DNA of 64,000 nt from Ligustrum vulgare. Taxonomy: Eukaryota; Streptophyta; Magnoliopsida; Lamiales; Oleaceae. The stretch lies in the NCBI GenBank assembly GCA_963555705.1, contig OY743176.1, positions 38,672,497-38,736,496 on the forward strand, read 5' to 3'. Of the stretch, positions 1-10,970 are shown one piece after another. The notes beneath the pieces are model-generated. The model had not been told where the DNA came from. It saw only the letters and a program-made list of their open reading frames with translations, and did not search any database. Numbering within the stretch: position 1 is the stretch's first letter; each line of letters begins with the position of its first letter. The position numbers were made by a program, and so were the translations under genes.

Positions 1-1090
1 TTACTTGGTGAACGAGGCCCCGGGATCACTAAAGTGAGCATTAAATTTTCTTCCTTCATGCACAACCATGGAGATAAGTTATATGTTGTAAGAACCACCG
101 GCCACATGTTGTAGGATTGACTCATGTTGCCGAATGGATTAAATCCATCGGTAGCCAAACCTAGTCGGACATTGCATATTTCACATGCAAAATCTGGATG
201 TCTTTTATAAAAGTCCTGCCATGCTGTTCCGTCCATGGGGTGTCCCATTTGATCGTCATCCCTCGACCTACCAGTATTGTGCCACCTCATGAGTTTTGCA
301 GTATGCCTTGTAGCGAACAATCGTTTTAGTCTGGCAGTCAGTGGAAAATAACGCAACACTTTATGCGGCACATTCTTCTCTAATTTTTTTGTAGCTACCT
401 TAGTCCACCGACTTTCAGAGCAAATGGGACATATTTGTTTCGATGCATTCTCCTTCAAGATAATGCACAATCGTTCTTACAAACGTGAATTGACTCGTAC
501 CCTAAACCCAACTTCCTCATGTGCTTCTTAGCTTTATAATGAGATTCCACGAGATTAATTTTTGAGAATGCCAACTTCAGTAATTTCAACAACTCGTCTA
601 TCGACTTATTTGTCCACTTATTTGCAACCTTAAGATGCATCAATTTGACCAAAAAGTTAAGCGATGAGTATTACGAAACTCCAGGGTACAAATCTGTATG
701 CATTGCCTCAAACAACTCGTCGCACTGGAGATCAGAGGTCGTATCCCCAATCTCATCTCCATCTACTATATCATTCAAAATGTCGGCCATCTCATCCCTT
801 TCAATTGTTACTTCATTAGTAGGTTGCATGTGCACATACACATTATCGTCTTCACCGTGATATATCCACTTTTCATAATGCTCCAAAAACCCCCCATCGA
901 AATAAATGATCTTGTACATCAATTATTTTCTGTTTCGCCCTATTCACACATTTATTGCATGGACAAAATATCATCCCCCTGTCATTTGCCAATGGCACTG
1001 CCTTTCTAATAAATGATGCTACTCCATTTGCAAATTCAGTTGCTTTGGCACGTTGTCTATTCAATTTGATCCAACTCTTGTCCATTTCCA
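1..1090 (-). pseudogene. CACTA tnp2-type transposase, N-terminal part, decayed
   Basis: The minus strand starts at an ATG near 1090 (MEMDKSWI...). It shows the transposase-associated N-terminal domain with CPCNKC and a WGF-like segment, then a stretch rich in acidic residues. The tnp2 core follows: a segment like KLMHLKV..KW.NKSID, then YKAKKHMRKLGLGYESIHVCKNDC, then KVLRYFPLTARLKRLF, then LGLATDGFNPFGNMSQSYNMWPV and NLSPWLCMKEGRKFN near the window edge. In-frame stops occur near 663-668 (a TAA before the core) and near 455 (a TGA after CALS), so this copy cannot make full transposase. In the family the protein binds element ends and cuts and rejoins DNA in the nucleus. The C-terminal part lies outside the window. 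Confidence 0.85.
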
Positions 1091-1152
1091 TTTTTACTTC
1101 TAGTTGGCTACAAAAACGAAATAACACAAATAACTAAAAAATTCGCGCGAGG

Positions 1153-2624
1153 TGACAATGATCTAACCCCTTATCGCTCAGACTCTAAATTAAGGTTCGG
1201 GCCTGACGACGCTCCGCAAGTGCACGGGTCGCGCAAGTAATAAAGTGGATTTTAAGTCCGAATATCGTTCCCACAGAGATTGTTTTAAATCGTATTTTAG
1301 ATGACTACCTTAATCGGAACTAGAGAAATTGTTTGATTTTGAAAATTAAAATGAAGATTAAACTAAAAAATTGACAAATTTGATTTTAAATGAATGAAAA
1401 TAAATGCGTTAGAATTATGAATCCATTTTGACTCTATCATCCATATCTTAACCAATTATTTAAATACAATTCACGGGTTTTGAAAATCCATATTCCTAAT
1501 ATTGTCAAGACTCCCTTTCGGACAAGAATCAACGCCTATTTCTATACACAATCCGACTATATTTCTATGACGAATCTAAATGTATAGAAAAGCATTACCA
1601 GTTTTGTGAATACTATAGCAGATAACACAAAACATAGGGGTATATTTCTATCCCCTATCAGACTTTGTGGCAATTGACGTAAGTCTAATGAAATCTCAAT
1701 CTTTCGAACTTAAGAAATCATTACCTAAAATCATACAACTAGTGATCAAGTAATTGCATAATAAAGAAAAGTATAAATCAATTGCTCAAAATCATGAATT
1801 GCATAAATTAAATAATAGATTAAAATATGGAATTAAGAAATCAAAACTTCATCACAATTCCAACACAATTAACCTAGCCTAGAAACATAATAGAAAATAA
1901 AAAACAAGAGATATGAAAAGATGTAACCCAATTCATCTCCTTGCAATTGTATCTTCAATCTTGATCTTGGCGTGGTTTGGATCCCTCGGCACTTCGACAG
2001 CGTTTTGGCATGAATTATGAAGATTGGGAACCCCTAATTTCGTGCCTTAGGTCTGGTATTTATAGATTTTTCCGAGAATTAGGTTAATGGAGGAGAAAAT
2101 TGCTGAATTCCGCGCAAAAAGCCCAGCAGAGGCCCAGTCGAGACTACCGTGCAGACGCACGGTTCAAAAACACGCAGTCGCATGACTCTGCAGGTAAACT
2201 TCAGTCGCCGAATTTCTTGACCGTGCGACCGCACGCCTTGTTCAACCGTGCGGCCGCACGGTTGTAATTCCGGCTGCAATTTTTATCTTTTAAATTCTGC
2301 AACTTGGTCCCTGTCTTTTAATTGCACAGCAAGTCCTCCAACTTCTGATTGTTGTAATTTAACCCCTGAACTTCTGATTTCTTCCAAATTCGATTTTTTT
2401 CTTCAAATTAGCTATTTGATTGACTGCATCAATTCTTGAATTGCTCACTTTGACCCCTTTTACATCCAATTGCTCAATTTTCGCTTCAATTCCTTTATTT
2501 TCTCGACTTTGGGATTATTTCTGAAATGTAAACAAATAACACAAAATAAATAGGGAATATTCTAAAACAAACATATAAAATCCTACTTTTAGGATAGAAA
2601 TAAGTGTATAAAATACACTTATCA
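1153..2624 (-). repeat. 3' LTR (element sense) of the LARD-like element
   Basis: The repeat ends at ACTTATCA, the reverse complement of a TGATAAGT LTR start, and probably begins at TGACAATG (1153). It contains the plant-retroelement signature around 1215-1285 (gcaagtgcacgggtcgcgc, then a segment with cgttcccacagag). It also holds several palindromes of the form CCGTGCGGCCGCACGG around 2218-2262. The right-hand partner preserves only the portion homologous to 1822-2624. Confidence 0.7.
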
Positions 2625-5587
2625 ACACCCCCAAACTAGAACTATTGTTCGTCCTCGAACGAAATAAAACTAAACTATAAATGTAAAACGGCAAAATAAA
2701 AAATTATGTTTTTGCTTTTGTCAACTTATTTACCATGCGCTTCAATAATCCAAATTGACGATTCTCTTTAGACAAAGAAATATGAACAACATAAAATATT
2801 TTCATTCATCCGATGCTCAACTTCATTGTGTGTGTGTGAATAGCCAAAATCAACCGCAAACTTATGCAAAAAATAAACTTGACAATGTGTGACTTTTTAT
2901 GCAAAAGTAAGCCCGAATCCCATGTGGTCAACAATGATTTTCTTTTAATTTTCCTTACCCTCTCATGGATGATCACAACCTTATTACTTTTCTCTCATAT
3001 CCCGAGGTCTTTCCTATTGATGTGGTTTCTAAACATGTATAAATCGCATCTTTCCACACAAGGCAGTTAGTACTAGACAAGTATGCACGACAGACCAAGA
3101 ATAATTAACAACATGTTAGGAATTTCAACCAACAAAGCTTATACCATTTTATTCTATTTTTCTTTCATATGGATGACTTTTTCTTTTAATGTCCTTGTCT
3201 TTTACCATCTTTGTGTAATACTTTTCATACATGCTTTCTATATGACCCCTGTAGCGAGCTTTAGGTCGGCAGCTCCCAACTCAGTTGAGCTTAGGGTACC
3301 AGGTTCAGAGAACCCCTCAAACTTAATTACCCGAGTCATAAAGGCATAAACAAAAAAAGTTAAAGATGTTTTAACGTCTTATGTGTGAGTCCACTCTCCG
3401 TACTTGCTTTCTAGTTGACCCCTGTAGCGAGCTTTCAGATCGGAAACTCCCAAACCAGTTGGCTTTAGGGTACCAGGTTCAAAGTACCCCTCAGACTTAC
3501 TTGCTCGAGTCAAAAAGGCATTTGAAGAGTAGAATAAGACCTTCAGCATTTTTCTGTTTTTATGCTGGTTATTATGGTTTATACCCGTTGATCGAAACCC
3601 CTTACACTAAAGATGTAAAATTAAAAAGTTCAAATCCTCAATCTACCAATGCATACTCAATCTAACCTTCCCACCCCCAAACTGCTCAAGAGCAGTTTGG
3701 TTCTACATTTCAGGTCGGGATCTAATTACTTAAGGTTTAGGAATTTTCAATCAATTCTATGTTCAAAGTGCACAAGTTTACCCCACAAGTATTAAGCATC
3801 TCCCTACACAAGTTTTTATTTGAAATGGCTATGTGCTCAAATTTGACGAAAGTCTTACATGGATGAATGTTAAGAAAAATTTAGTTCACATATTGTTCAA
3901 TTTTCTAACTAAAGCACAAAAGTCAATTCAAATCATGTCATAAGTCAACAAAAATTTTCAAATTTTTCACTTTTTATGATTTTTTTATACCCAAAATCGA
4001 ATGAATGTGTATATGAAAGCACATGAATGAGATTCCCACCCCCAAACTAGAACTATGCATTGTCCTCAATGTATTCAAAACAAATAAAGAAAATAAACAC
4101 AGAAATAACAAAGAGGGTTAATGTACTTCCCGGGTTTGGAGAGTTGGTATTCCCATTTTTGAAGCTTTGACTTGCATGTTTTGTTGGATGAGATGACCCC
4201 TTACTTCTTTTTCCATGTTTGACGTGAATTGTCCCATGATGATATGTTCCTTGCAAATAAACATTAATGATCATTAGAAGCATAATTATTACATAGGAAC
4301 TAAGGAAAATCAACACAACACACCCAAACTAGGACTTAGAAAAAATTATGAAATTTTTGAAAAGTGGTCGACCACTGATTTTCAACCCTTGACATCGCCT
4401 TGAAAAAGTGAAAATTTCCCGAGACATGCCCCAGGCATATGAAAGAACATAACTTGGTCTACAACATATCAAAAATTCAGCAAATTTGGAGTTCATTTGG
4501 GTCATGAAAGGATGTGACAAAGTAGGTGACATGAAGCTGGAATTAGTGCTGTGATGCCTTGCAATGAGGTGCATTGAAGTGCAAAGATGTTCATGTTGAG
4601 TTTCATGCCTTAAAAGAGTATAAATAGTGATTGAATGATACACAAATGATGTATAACGTGTTATGAAGGTGATCATCCAAAAAGAATTGCGAAAACTCAA
4701 CAAAACATTCATTGTAGCATTTTATCGAGCACCTAGCATGCATATGAAGAAATCGATGAAAATCATAGAGTTAGAGACTTGAATTAATCCAAAATTTTGT
4801 GCCTAATAAACATAATTCAATCTCTCCAATTTCTAGCCAAAGCCCATCACCATCAATTCACAATATCAATTTTCACAAAGAATTTGAAGAACACAAGAAT
4901 TATGCACAATCATAGAAATTGGTGAAAAATTCTTACATTTTTAACGTTTTGGAGGCAATGCAACATATGAATTGAAGTTAAAATGATGTGCAAACTTAGG
5001 GGAGTAGTTGGGGATTCAATGTTGGGCGATTTGGGGGAGGAAAAACGGGTTTGAAGTAGTTAAAATGAAAGTTTTGGCATAATATATACAATCTGTCGTT
5101 TCTGCCCAGAAAAGTACCGTGCGACCGCACGGTTGTAACACCGTGCGACCGCATGGTGTTAATGGACAGTGACTTGAACGTTTTCAAAATTTGAGTTTTG
5201 GACCCTGTTTTCGACCCCAAAATGCCTTCTAATGCTTGCAACTAATTTCTAAACAATATGTTCATGTCCTAAGCTAGGTGATCAAGTGGAAGATTGTAAT
5301 AAAAATGACAAAACAAATAATAATGCAATGGAAACTAAAAGTGCAAAAATGTGCAAAATAGAATACTAGAATTATCTAAAGCACATAACAACTCAATGCA
5401 TGCACTCTAAATACACTAGTGCTCCTAAAATGCAATGTCAAGTAACTAAACAACAATCAAGCAATAAAATAACTCAAAAGCAATAAACAAAATAACTAAA
5501 GAAAAGGGTTTGAAAAATTGGGTTGCCTCCCAACAAGCGCTTAATTTATAGTCTAGAGCTAGACTTTTTGCAAATTGTGTTGGTCGT

Positions 5588-6067
5588 TCAAGGAACTTTA
5601 AACAAGGCTTTTGATGACCTTCTTCCCTTGTGTCGGTTGAACTTGTACCAATTTTCATTCCTACTCCAAAAGCTCACCTTGCCTATGTCATGTATCTTGA
5701 TGTCACAATTTAATTCAAACTTCAATACATAAACTTCAATCATCTCGTCTGTGCCAATGACGAAATCAATTATTGCGTAGTCAATGGAGTTGGAGGATTG
5801 CATGGTACAGTCTGCATCTTTCAATGTCTCTGTTTTTGTTTCCCTTATTGTGATCAACTCCTCTATTTCCATATGATTTTCTTCTTTGATTGAGTTTTCA
5901 TTGAGCTTGATGTCCAGATCCTGAATTGTTGACAATGAGACAGTGGCATCTTCATGACAATTATTTTCCTCTTGGTCTGTTTGTTGAAAGCCCAGTAGAG
6001 GTGATTCCCTTAATTGATGTTCATTTACGCTTGGCAAAAGAAATACCTCACATGGCAAATCAAGCAC
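5588..6067 (-). CDS. Unrecognised 159-aa ORF in the LARD-like element interior
   Basis: This open frame lies on the sense strand of the LTR element. It is acidic in its first two thirds (many Glu, Asp and Thr) and has a basic, aromatic tail. No catalytic motif, zinc knuckle or membrane segment is visible and I do not recognise a family. The rest of the interior (2625-5587) holds no convincing coding sequence. It does contain a motif repeated twice at about 3243-3330 and 3418-3500 (gacccctgtagcgagcttt ... ggtaccaggttca). It could be a remnant of an accessory or gag-like region, or chance. Confidence 0.25.
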   Translation of the reverse strand: MLDLPCEVFLLPSVNEHQLRESPLLGFQQTDQEENNCHEDATVSLSTIQDLDIKLNENSIKEENHMEIEELITIRETKTETLKDADCTMQSSNSIDYAIIDFVIGTDEMIEVYVLKFELNCDIKIHDIGKVSFWSRNENWYKFNRHKGRRSSKALFKVP

Positions 6068-6241
6068 ATCAAATTTAGTTCAGAGTGAGACAAATAATGA
6101 AGCAGGTAATGTATCCAGGATAGCTTCATTAACTTCATATTTGGCCTTTAAATCTCGTAGTCGCTCTCCTATGATAAAATCTGCTACTAGCATATCATCC
6201 TCTTCAACTCCTTGAGCTATCAATAGTTGTTCCCTTATGAG

Positions 6242-7044
6242 AAAATATGGAATTAAGAAATCAAAACTTCATCACAATTCCAACACAATTAACCTAGCCT
6301 AGAAACATAATAGAAAATAAAAAACAAGAGATATGAAAAGATGTAACCCAATTCATCTCCTTGCAATTGTATCTTCAATCTTGATCTTGGCGTGGTTTGG
6401 ATCCCTCGGCACTTCGACAGCGTTTTGGCATGAATTATGAAGATTGGGAACCCCTAATTTCGTGCCTTAGGTCTGGTATTTATAGATTTTTCCGAGAATT
6501 AGGTTAATGGAGGAGAAAATTGCTGAATTCCGCGTAAAAAGTCCAGCTGAGGCCCAGTCGAGACTACCGTACGGCCGTACGGTTCAAAAACACGCGGTCG
6601 CATGACTCTGTAGGTAAACTTCAGTCGCCGAATTTCTTGACCGTACGACCGCACGCCTTGTTCAACCGTGCGGCCGCACGGTTGTAATTCCGGCTGCAAT
6701 TTTTATCTTTTAAATTCTGCAACTTGGTCCCTGTCTTTTAATTGCACAGCAAGTCCTCCAACTTTTGATTGTTGTAATTTAACCCCTGAACTTCTGATTT
6801 CTTCCAAATTCGATTTTTTTCTTCAAATTAGCTATTTGATTGACTGCATCATTTCTTGAATTGCTCACTTTGACCCCTTTTACATCCAATTGCTCAATTT
6901 TCGCTTCAATTCCTTTATTTTCTCGACTTTGGGATTATTTCTGAAATGTAAACAAATAACACAAAATAAATAGCGAATATTCTAAAACAAACATATAAAA
7001 TCCTACTTTTAGGATAGAAATAAGTGTATAAAATACACTTATCA
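6242..7044 (-). repeat. 5' LTR (element sense), truncated
   Basis: This is the same sequence as 1822-2624 with scattered substitutions, many of them C/T changes at CpG within the palindromes (for example CGTACGGCCGTACGG here). The break at 6241/6242 joins interior sequence directly to the middle of the LTR. That removes the rest of the LTR and the expected primer-binding site, so this copy could not prime reverse transcription. Confidence 0.8.
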
Positions 7045-7734
7045 GGGCCCTAACCATTCAACATTGATTTGTGAGTAGCGAGTTGTGTTAATTTTTCCTA
7101 TTACTGTCTTTATTTCACGCTTAGATTTCGACTGCATTTCCCTTATATTCTCTTAAGTACAATCACTACATGAAATGTAGTCCACACCTGAAGAATAAAT
7201 TGGAGAGACCATCAAAATTAACGTGCAAATATCGACACAGTCATAGGAAAAATATGTAATAACACAACTCGTTACTCATGGATCAATGTCAAACTGTCTA
7301 AATATGGGCATTTCAAAAATTAGTTTGTAAACATCAAACAGTCCAATAGTAGGATGTGTGTGCTTAACAAACTAATCTCCAAATGGTATTCTAAGATTAA
7401 TGGTACTAAAGCAGTGTAGTGTAAATTAAAATAGCAAAATACTAAATATATAAATTATGAAAGGCATAAATACTAACCAAAGCCTTCAAATGCGATGATT
7501 CAATATATTGAACTGATATACTCTAGTCAGAGGAGCAATGTAGAGCAAAAAAATCAAGAGAAAATCGAGAGAAATGTGTTTCTTCTAAAGGAATAATGCC
7601 CAGAAACGAAACTGTCAATAAATAAGACTAACTCACTTTAAAATTCTTCTCTGTAGAAGTGAAAGCCGTCTCTTTTGCTTTAGTGGGAATGGAAATGGAG
7701 GGAAAGTTCCCCGTCAAAATGTAAATGATATAGC
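7045..7734. other. No gene seen; probable CACTA leader/first-intron sequence
   Basis: AT-rich sequence between the LTR element and the CACTA subterminal repeats. No coding signature is visible on either strand. By position it would be untranslated leader or intron of the tnp2 gene. Confidence 0.4.
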
Positions 7735-8110
7735 GACGACAAAAGTCGTCTCTGTAGACTAGGTTTACAGCGACGACAAATTTGTCGTCTCTGTAGACCT
7801 AGCCTACAGCGACGACAAAAAATGTCCTCTCTATATGGTAAGTCTATAGCGATGACAAAACACATTGTCTCTGTAGAGTAAGTATACAGCGACGACAATA
7901 AAAGTCGTCTCTGTAGACCTACCCTACAGCGATGCCATAAATTGTCCTCTCTATAGGTTTAAACCTACAGAGAGGACAATTTATGGCGTCGTTGTAGGGT
8001 AGGTCTATAGAGACGAAAAAAATGTCCTCTTTGTATGTTAAATCTACAGAGATGACATTTTTTTGTCGTCGCTGTAGGGTAGGTATACAGAGACGTCATA
8101 TTTGTCGTCG
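7735..8110. repeat. CACTA subterminal palindromic repeats
   Basis: Roughly ten imperfect inverted units built on GACGACAAA..TTGTCGTC separated by CTGTAGAC or CCTACAG, at spacings of about 35-60 bp. Such arrays next to CACTA termini are the expected binding sites for the TNPA-type accessory protein. Small changes (GATGAC, GTCCTC) mark divergence between units. Confidence 0.75.
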
Positions 8111-8134
8111 GTATTGAACTTGTTTCTTGTAGTG

Positions 8135-9060
8135 ATTACCAACACCTTTTATTTCACAAGATACATCATTCCCAAGTTTCACATATCCACAAGATTCAAC
8201 AGACTATTAGGACACATATGAAAGGTACAACTTAAATATAGGATCCAATAATCTTTTGTTTCATTTTTAGTTGTCACATAGAGTACTCCACTATTAATTT
8301 GAGCAGGATGCTCTATCTGCTTAGTATTATTATTATTGTTATTGTTCCTACTATCTTTTTGTTTCTTAAAACATTCTTTTATATTATTACCAAATCTTAC
8401 CTTAATAGTAACACTTTCTAATTTGTGTCCACCTATTTTGGTATTTACTGTCTTTGAACCTGTTATTTATAAACTTCTTAAGGTTGTTGTCCTTTGCATA
8501 TTTGTTACTATTGAAATAATTCTAGATTTTGTTTCCTTTGTAAGAGTTATTATGTCTAGAAGTAGAAAGCATCAAATTATAGGCTTCTTTGTGATCTGAC
8601 TTTATTTCTATCTCTTTATTCTTTAAGGAAGTATGAATAATTTCAATAGCCAGCTTTTGGCTAACATATTCTAGTGCATTTCTAAGGTCTTTATACTTAT
8701 CCCCTAGAGCATTTAGAAGACACACAACCATTTGTTCATCAAATAATTTTTCTCCACATTTCACTAAGTTCTGTGTTATTCTATTAAACTTTTTCATATT
8801 ATCCTCAACGTTCAATGAAGGTTCAAATTTAAAGCTAAAGTAATGTTTCCACATAAAACACTTATTAGGTAAGAGTATGATAAAATTCCTCAAGCTTATC
8901 CCATAATTCCTTAGTAGTTTTAGTGTCTCCTACTTGCATATAAGATATTCTGTCAGCCGCTTGCTGGTACATCGGGGCGTGGTATTCTTCTAGTTGGCCC
9001 TGAATAGTTTTTTGAATCTAGTTTATACTCCATTAAAGCTGCAACCTTAATGCTCTTTGT
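8135..9060 (-). pseudogene. Ty1/copia gag to pre-integrase fragment
   Basis: On the minus strand, about 8890-9000 encodes a segment with ELWDKLEEFYHT. About 8522-8893 then encodes the UBN2/gag region typical of copia elements (a run like EDNMKKFNRITQNLVKCGEK, then LLNALGDKYKDLRNAL). Downstream (8180-8250) is the pre-integrase border with DYWIL..SCTFHMCP, the copia zinc/protease-proximal motif. Frame breaks and stops separate these pieces. The CACTA terminus at 8134 cuts the fragment right after a GVGN-like motif. Integrase, reverse transcriptase and LTRs are absent here. Confidence 0.75.
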
Positions 9061-9084
9061 GGCTATAACCTTAATAATTTTGTG

Positions 9085-9309
9085 GCAATTTCAGCCGTCG
9101 GAAATTTCCGACCGAAAATGTTGTCCGTCAGAATTTTCCTACGGCCGAAAATATTCGGTCAGAAATTTTAGATGAAAAATGTTGGCCATCAAAAATTTCC
9201 AACGACATTTTGTCCGTCGGAAATTTCTGACAGAAGCTGTCGGAAATTTCCGACGGTCCCTACAGTCGTCGAAAAAAATCTGTCGCTAAAAGTCTGTTTT
9301 CTAGTAGTG
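9085..9309. mobile_element. Right end of a second CACTA family
   Basis: The sequence ends at 9309 in TTTTCTAGTAGTG, which is CACTACTAGAAAA on the minus strand. It is preceded by subterminal units of the form CCGTCGGAAATTTCCGACGG, some perfect palindromes. Its left end is not in the window; the neighbouring sequence is the copia fragment. This family differs from the one ending at 8134 in both terminus and subterminal motif. Confidence 0.65.
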
Positions 9310-9513
9310 TATTTATTAATTAATCTCTCGTTTGAAAGAGTGAAGCATTCGTAGTAAGCCTTTCTTGATTTTTAGGGAGAATGTGTGAATTAATGTGCAC
9401 GTTGTATAATAGAAATTCTTCATTTTTTACAAAATTGTTGCTTTTTGTGTCTGAATGATGCATTTTTATGCTGAGAATGTTCCAAGTGCAAAATCAATAT
9501 TTGATTTTGCAGA

Positions 9514-10106
9514 GGATGGTTAATGGAGGGATAGTCAACAGCTGGATCTGCATTAACTTTGCCCAAATGTGAAAGACAACGTAGCACGAAGTTTTCGTCT
9601 TGACCTTGCTCAAATGTTTATTACTTTTGGCATGGTAAAGACTTGAGTTTTTTTTTATACTATAACATGTGAATTTTGGTTTGTGTTTCCTCACAGGCCT
9701 TCAACCCTGAGTCTATTCTGCCAGTTTCTAGTGGCCGACAAAATCTGGTGGAAAAAGTCCTAAAAGCTAGATTTCATGACATCGTGTAACAAAGCTGCAG
9801 CCCTATGGGAAGGAGCTTGACTTGCTAATTGTTATATTACCAGGACAATAACGGCCCCCTTTATGATAAGAAACTTATGATAATCAAAATAATAAGCCTT
9901 TTGTAATTTTAGGCACCATGCACGAAATTGATGTTTGGTTGATGTTGTAATAAAATGCATATTTGATTTTGTATAGGTGATTTGAAAAGAATATGTGAGA
10001 CCAATCTTGGTATTGCTCACAGTGTTGCTATAAAAACTTGTGTACAAAGCGATCAAACAACAATATCTTGCAAATGTAGATAAATGGGAAGGTTGGAGGG
10101 AGAAAC
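9514..10106 (+). pseudogene. AGO-like: ARGONAUTE gene fragment (L2/MID region), introns retained
   Basis: Three exon-like blocks match the order of plant ARGONAUTE proteins. Block 9514-9635 encodes RMVNGGIVNSWICIN.. and ends LAQMF..GM at a GT donor. Block 9697-9865 starts after an AG acceptor with AFNPESILPVSSGRQN..VEKVLK and continues through KELDLLIVILP. Block 9977-10106 reads GDLKRICETNLGI, then QYLANV, then NGKVGGRN in shifted frames. ARGONAUTEs bind small RNAs, and this stretch covers the L2/MID domain that grips the guide 5' end. An in-frame stop in block 1, a frameshift at the NNG site, an AT instead of GT donor at 9866, and frameshifts in block 3 make it non-functional. It resembles the AGO1/5/10 clade. 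Retained introns indicate a DNA-level copy, not a retrocopy. Confidence 0.88.
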
Positions 10107-10479
10107 CTAGGAGGATGATGCATTGATGACGAAGAAAACTCTACTTTGATGAGAACAACTTTGGTGTGGACGAGTCACATATCTAATTTATGAGGATAGA
10201 CAATTATTTTTTTATTAGATGCATTATAATAAATGGAGAGCATGTTTGCTATAATTTTTAAAGTTTAGATGTAATTTATATACTTAGTGAAAAAAATTTA
10301 TATGTATTTTGCAAGAATATTTTGGATTCCATATTATATTGATTGACACTATAGTTCTTCATTTAATTTATTGTCTCGGCATCTTCGTATTTTTTCAAAT
10401 AACATAAATAAATTATATAATATAAAAAATAAAAATAAAATATATATATAAAAAATTTAAATCCTTCCATAAATCTTGT
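10107..10479. other. No gene seen; AT-rich spacer
   Basis: AT-rich sequence with no coding signature, between the ARGONAUTE fragment and the CACTA end to the right. It may be interior of that CACTA element. Confidence 0.4.
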
Positions 10480-10898
10480 CTTTGTGGGAGTAAATAATAT
10501 GCTTAGCCTACAAATAGGCTTTCCCAACAAAACATTAATCTAGAGAAAAGCAAGCCTTAGGTCATAAAATTTGTCTACACAAACATTTATTCATAGGGAA
10601 AACCACGTCGTGCTATGTACTATGTGCCTACAAAATCTAATTCGTGAGCTAAATTAACTTTAGGAGACAATGAATTTGTCCGGATAGAACTTAGATGACT
10701 AAATTCGTCTCTAAAGAGTTTGTAGGGAAAGACTTGAGCCCACTAATTTTCATTTTTTGTCTTCTTAAACCTTTCCCCACGATGTTTGTACCACAAACGT
10801 CCCTACAAAACTCTTTCTTCGGGAAAGGTTTTTCCCCCACAAAAAAAATCTTTCCCAAAAAATTTATTTTGTATGCAGAATATAAAATTCTTGTAGTC
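10480..10898. mobile_element. Right end of a third CACTA element (same family as 12644-16944)
   Basis: The end reads on the minus strand GACTACAAGAATTTTATATTC followed by a TGCATACAAAATAAATTT-like run. It closely matches the left end of the element starting at 12644, with the first base mutated from C to G. Subterminal units such as CCTACAAA and TTTGTAGGGA are shared with that element. The left end is not recognised. The ARGONAUTE fragment lies just inside the direction in which this element would extend. Confidence 0.65.
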
Positions 10899-10970
10899 TA
10901 ACAAATATAATTTTACTTATATTATCAGCATATGTATTCAATTTCAGAAACAGTAAAAGAAATTTACTTA

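Larger units (their letters stand above)
1153..7044 (-). mobile_element. Non-autonomous LTR retroelement (LARD-like) with one truncated LTR
   Basis: Two direct repeats of 803 bp (1822-2624 and 6242-7044) are almost identical. On the minus strand the LTR starts TGATAAGTGTATTTTATA. Just upstream of the left LTR on that strand is a purine-rich tract (AGTTTGGGGGTG, about 2625-2640), as expected for a polypurine tract, so the element is minus-oriented. The left LTR probably runs 1153-2624 (ending TCA). The right LTR lacks the matching first ~670 bp together with any primer-binding site, so it has suffered a deletion. I see no gag-pol domains in the 3.6-kb interior. Flanking 5-bp sequences (cgagg and gggcc) do not match, so the target duplication is not confirmed. 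Confidence 0.75.
1..8134 (-). mobile_element. CACTA (En/Spm) DNA transposon, 5' part, split by an LTR element
   Basis: The right end (8123-8134) reads on the minus strand as CACTACAAGAAA, the canonical CACTA terminus. It is followed inward by a cluster of short palindromic subterminal repeats (7735-8110). Transposase coding sequence of the tnp2 family lies on the minus strand at 1-1090, so 8134 is the 5' end and the element runs off the left edge of the window. The stretch 1153-7044 is an LTR retroelement that appears to sit in the leader or first intron. The element broke into a copia fragment that resumes at 8135. Joining the two CACTA parts into one element is inference, because no clean target duplication flanks the LTR element. 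Confidence 0.7.

Noticed and set aside
1153..7049. Matching target duplication for the LARD-like element
   Set aside because: The bases next to the two outer ends (cgagg and gggcc) do not match at any boundary I tried, so nested insertion into the CACTA remains inference.
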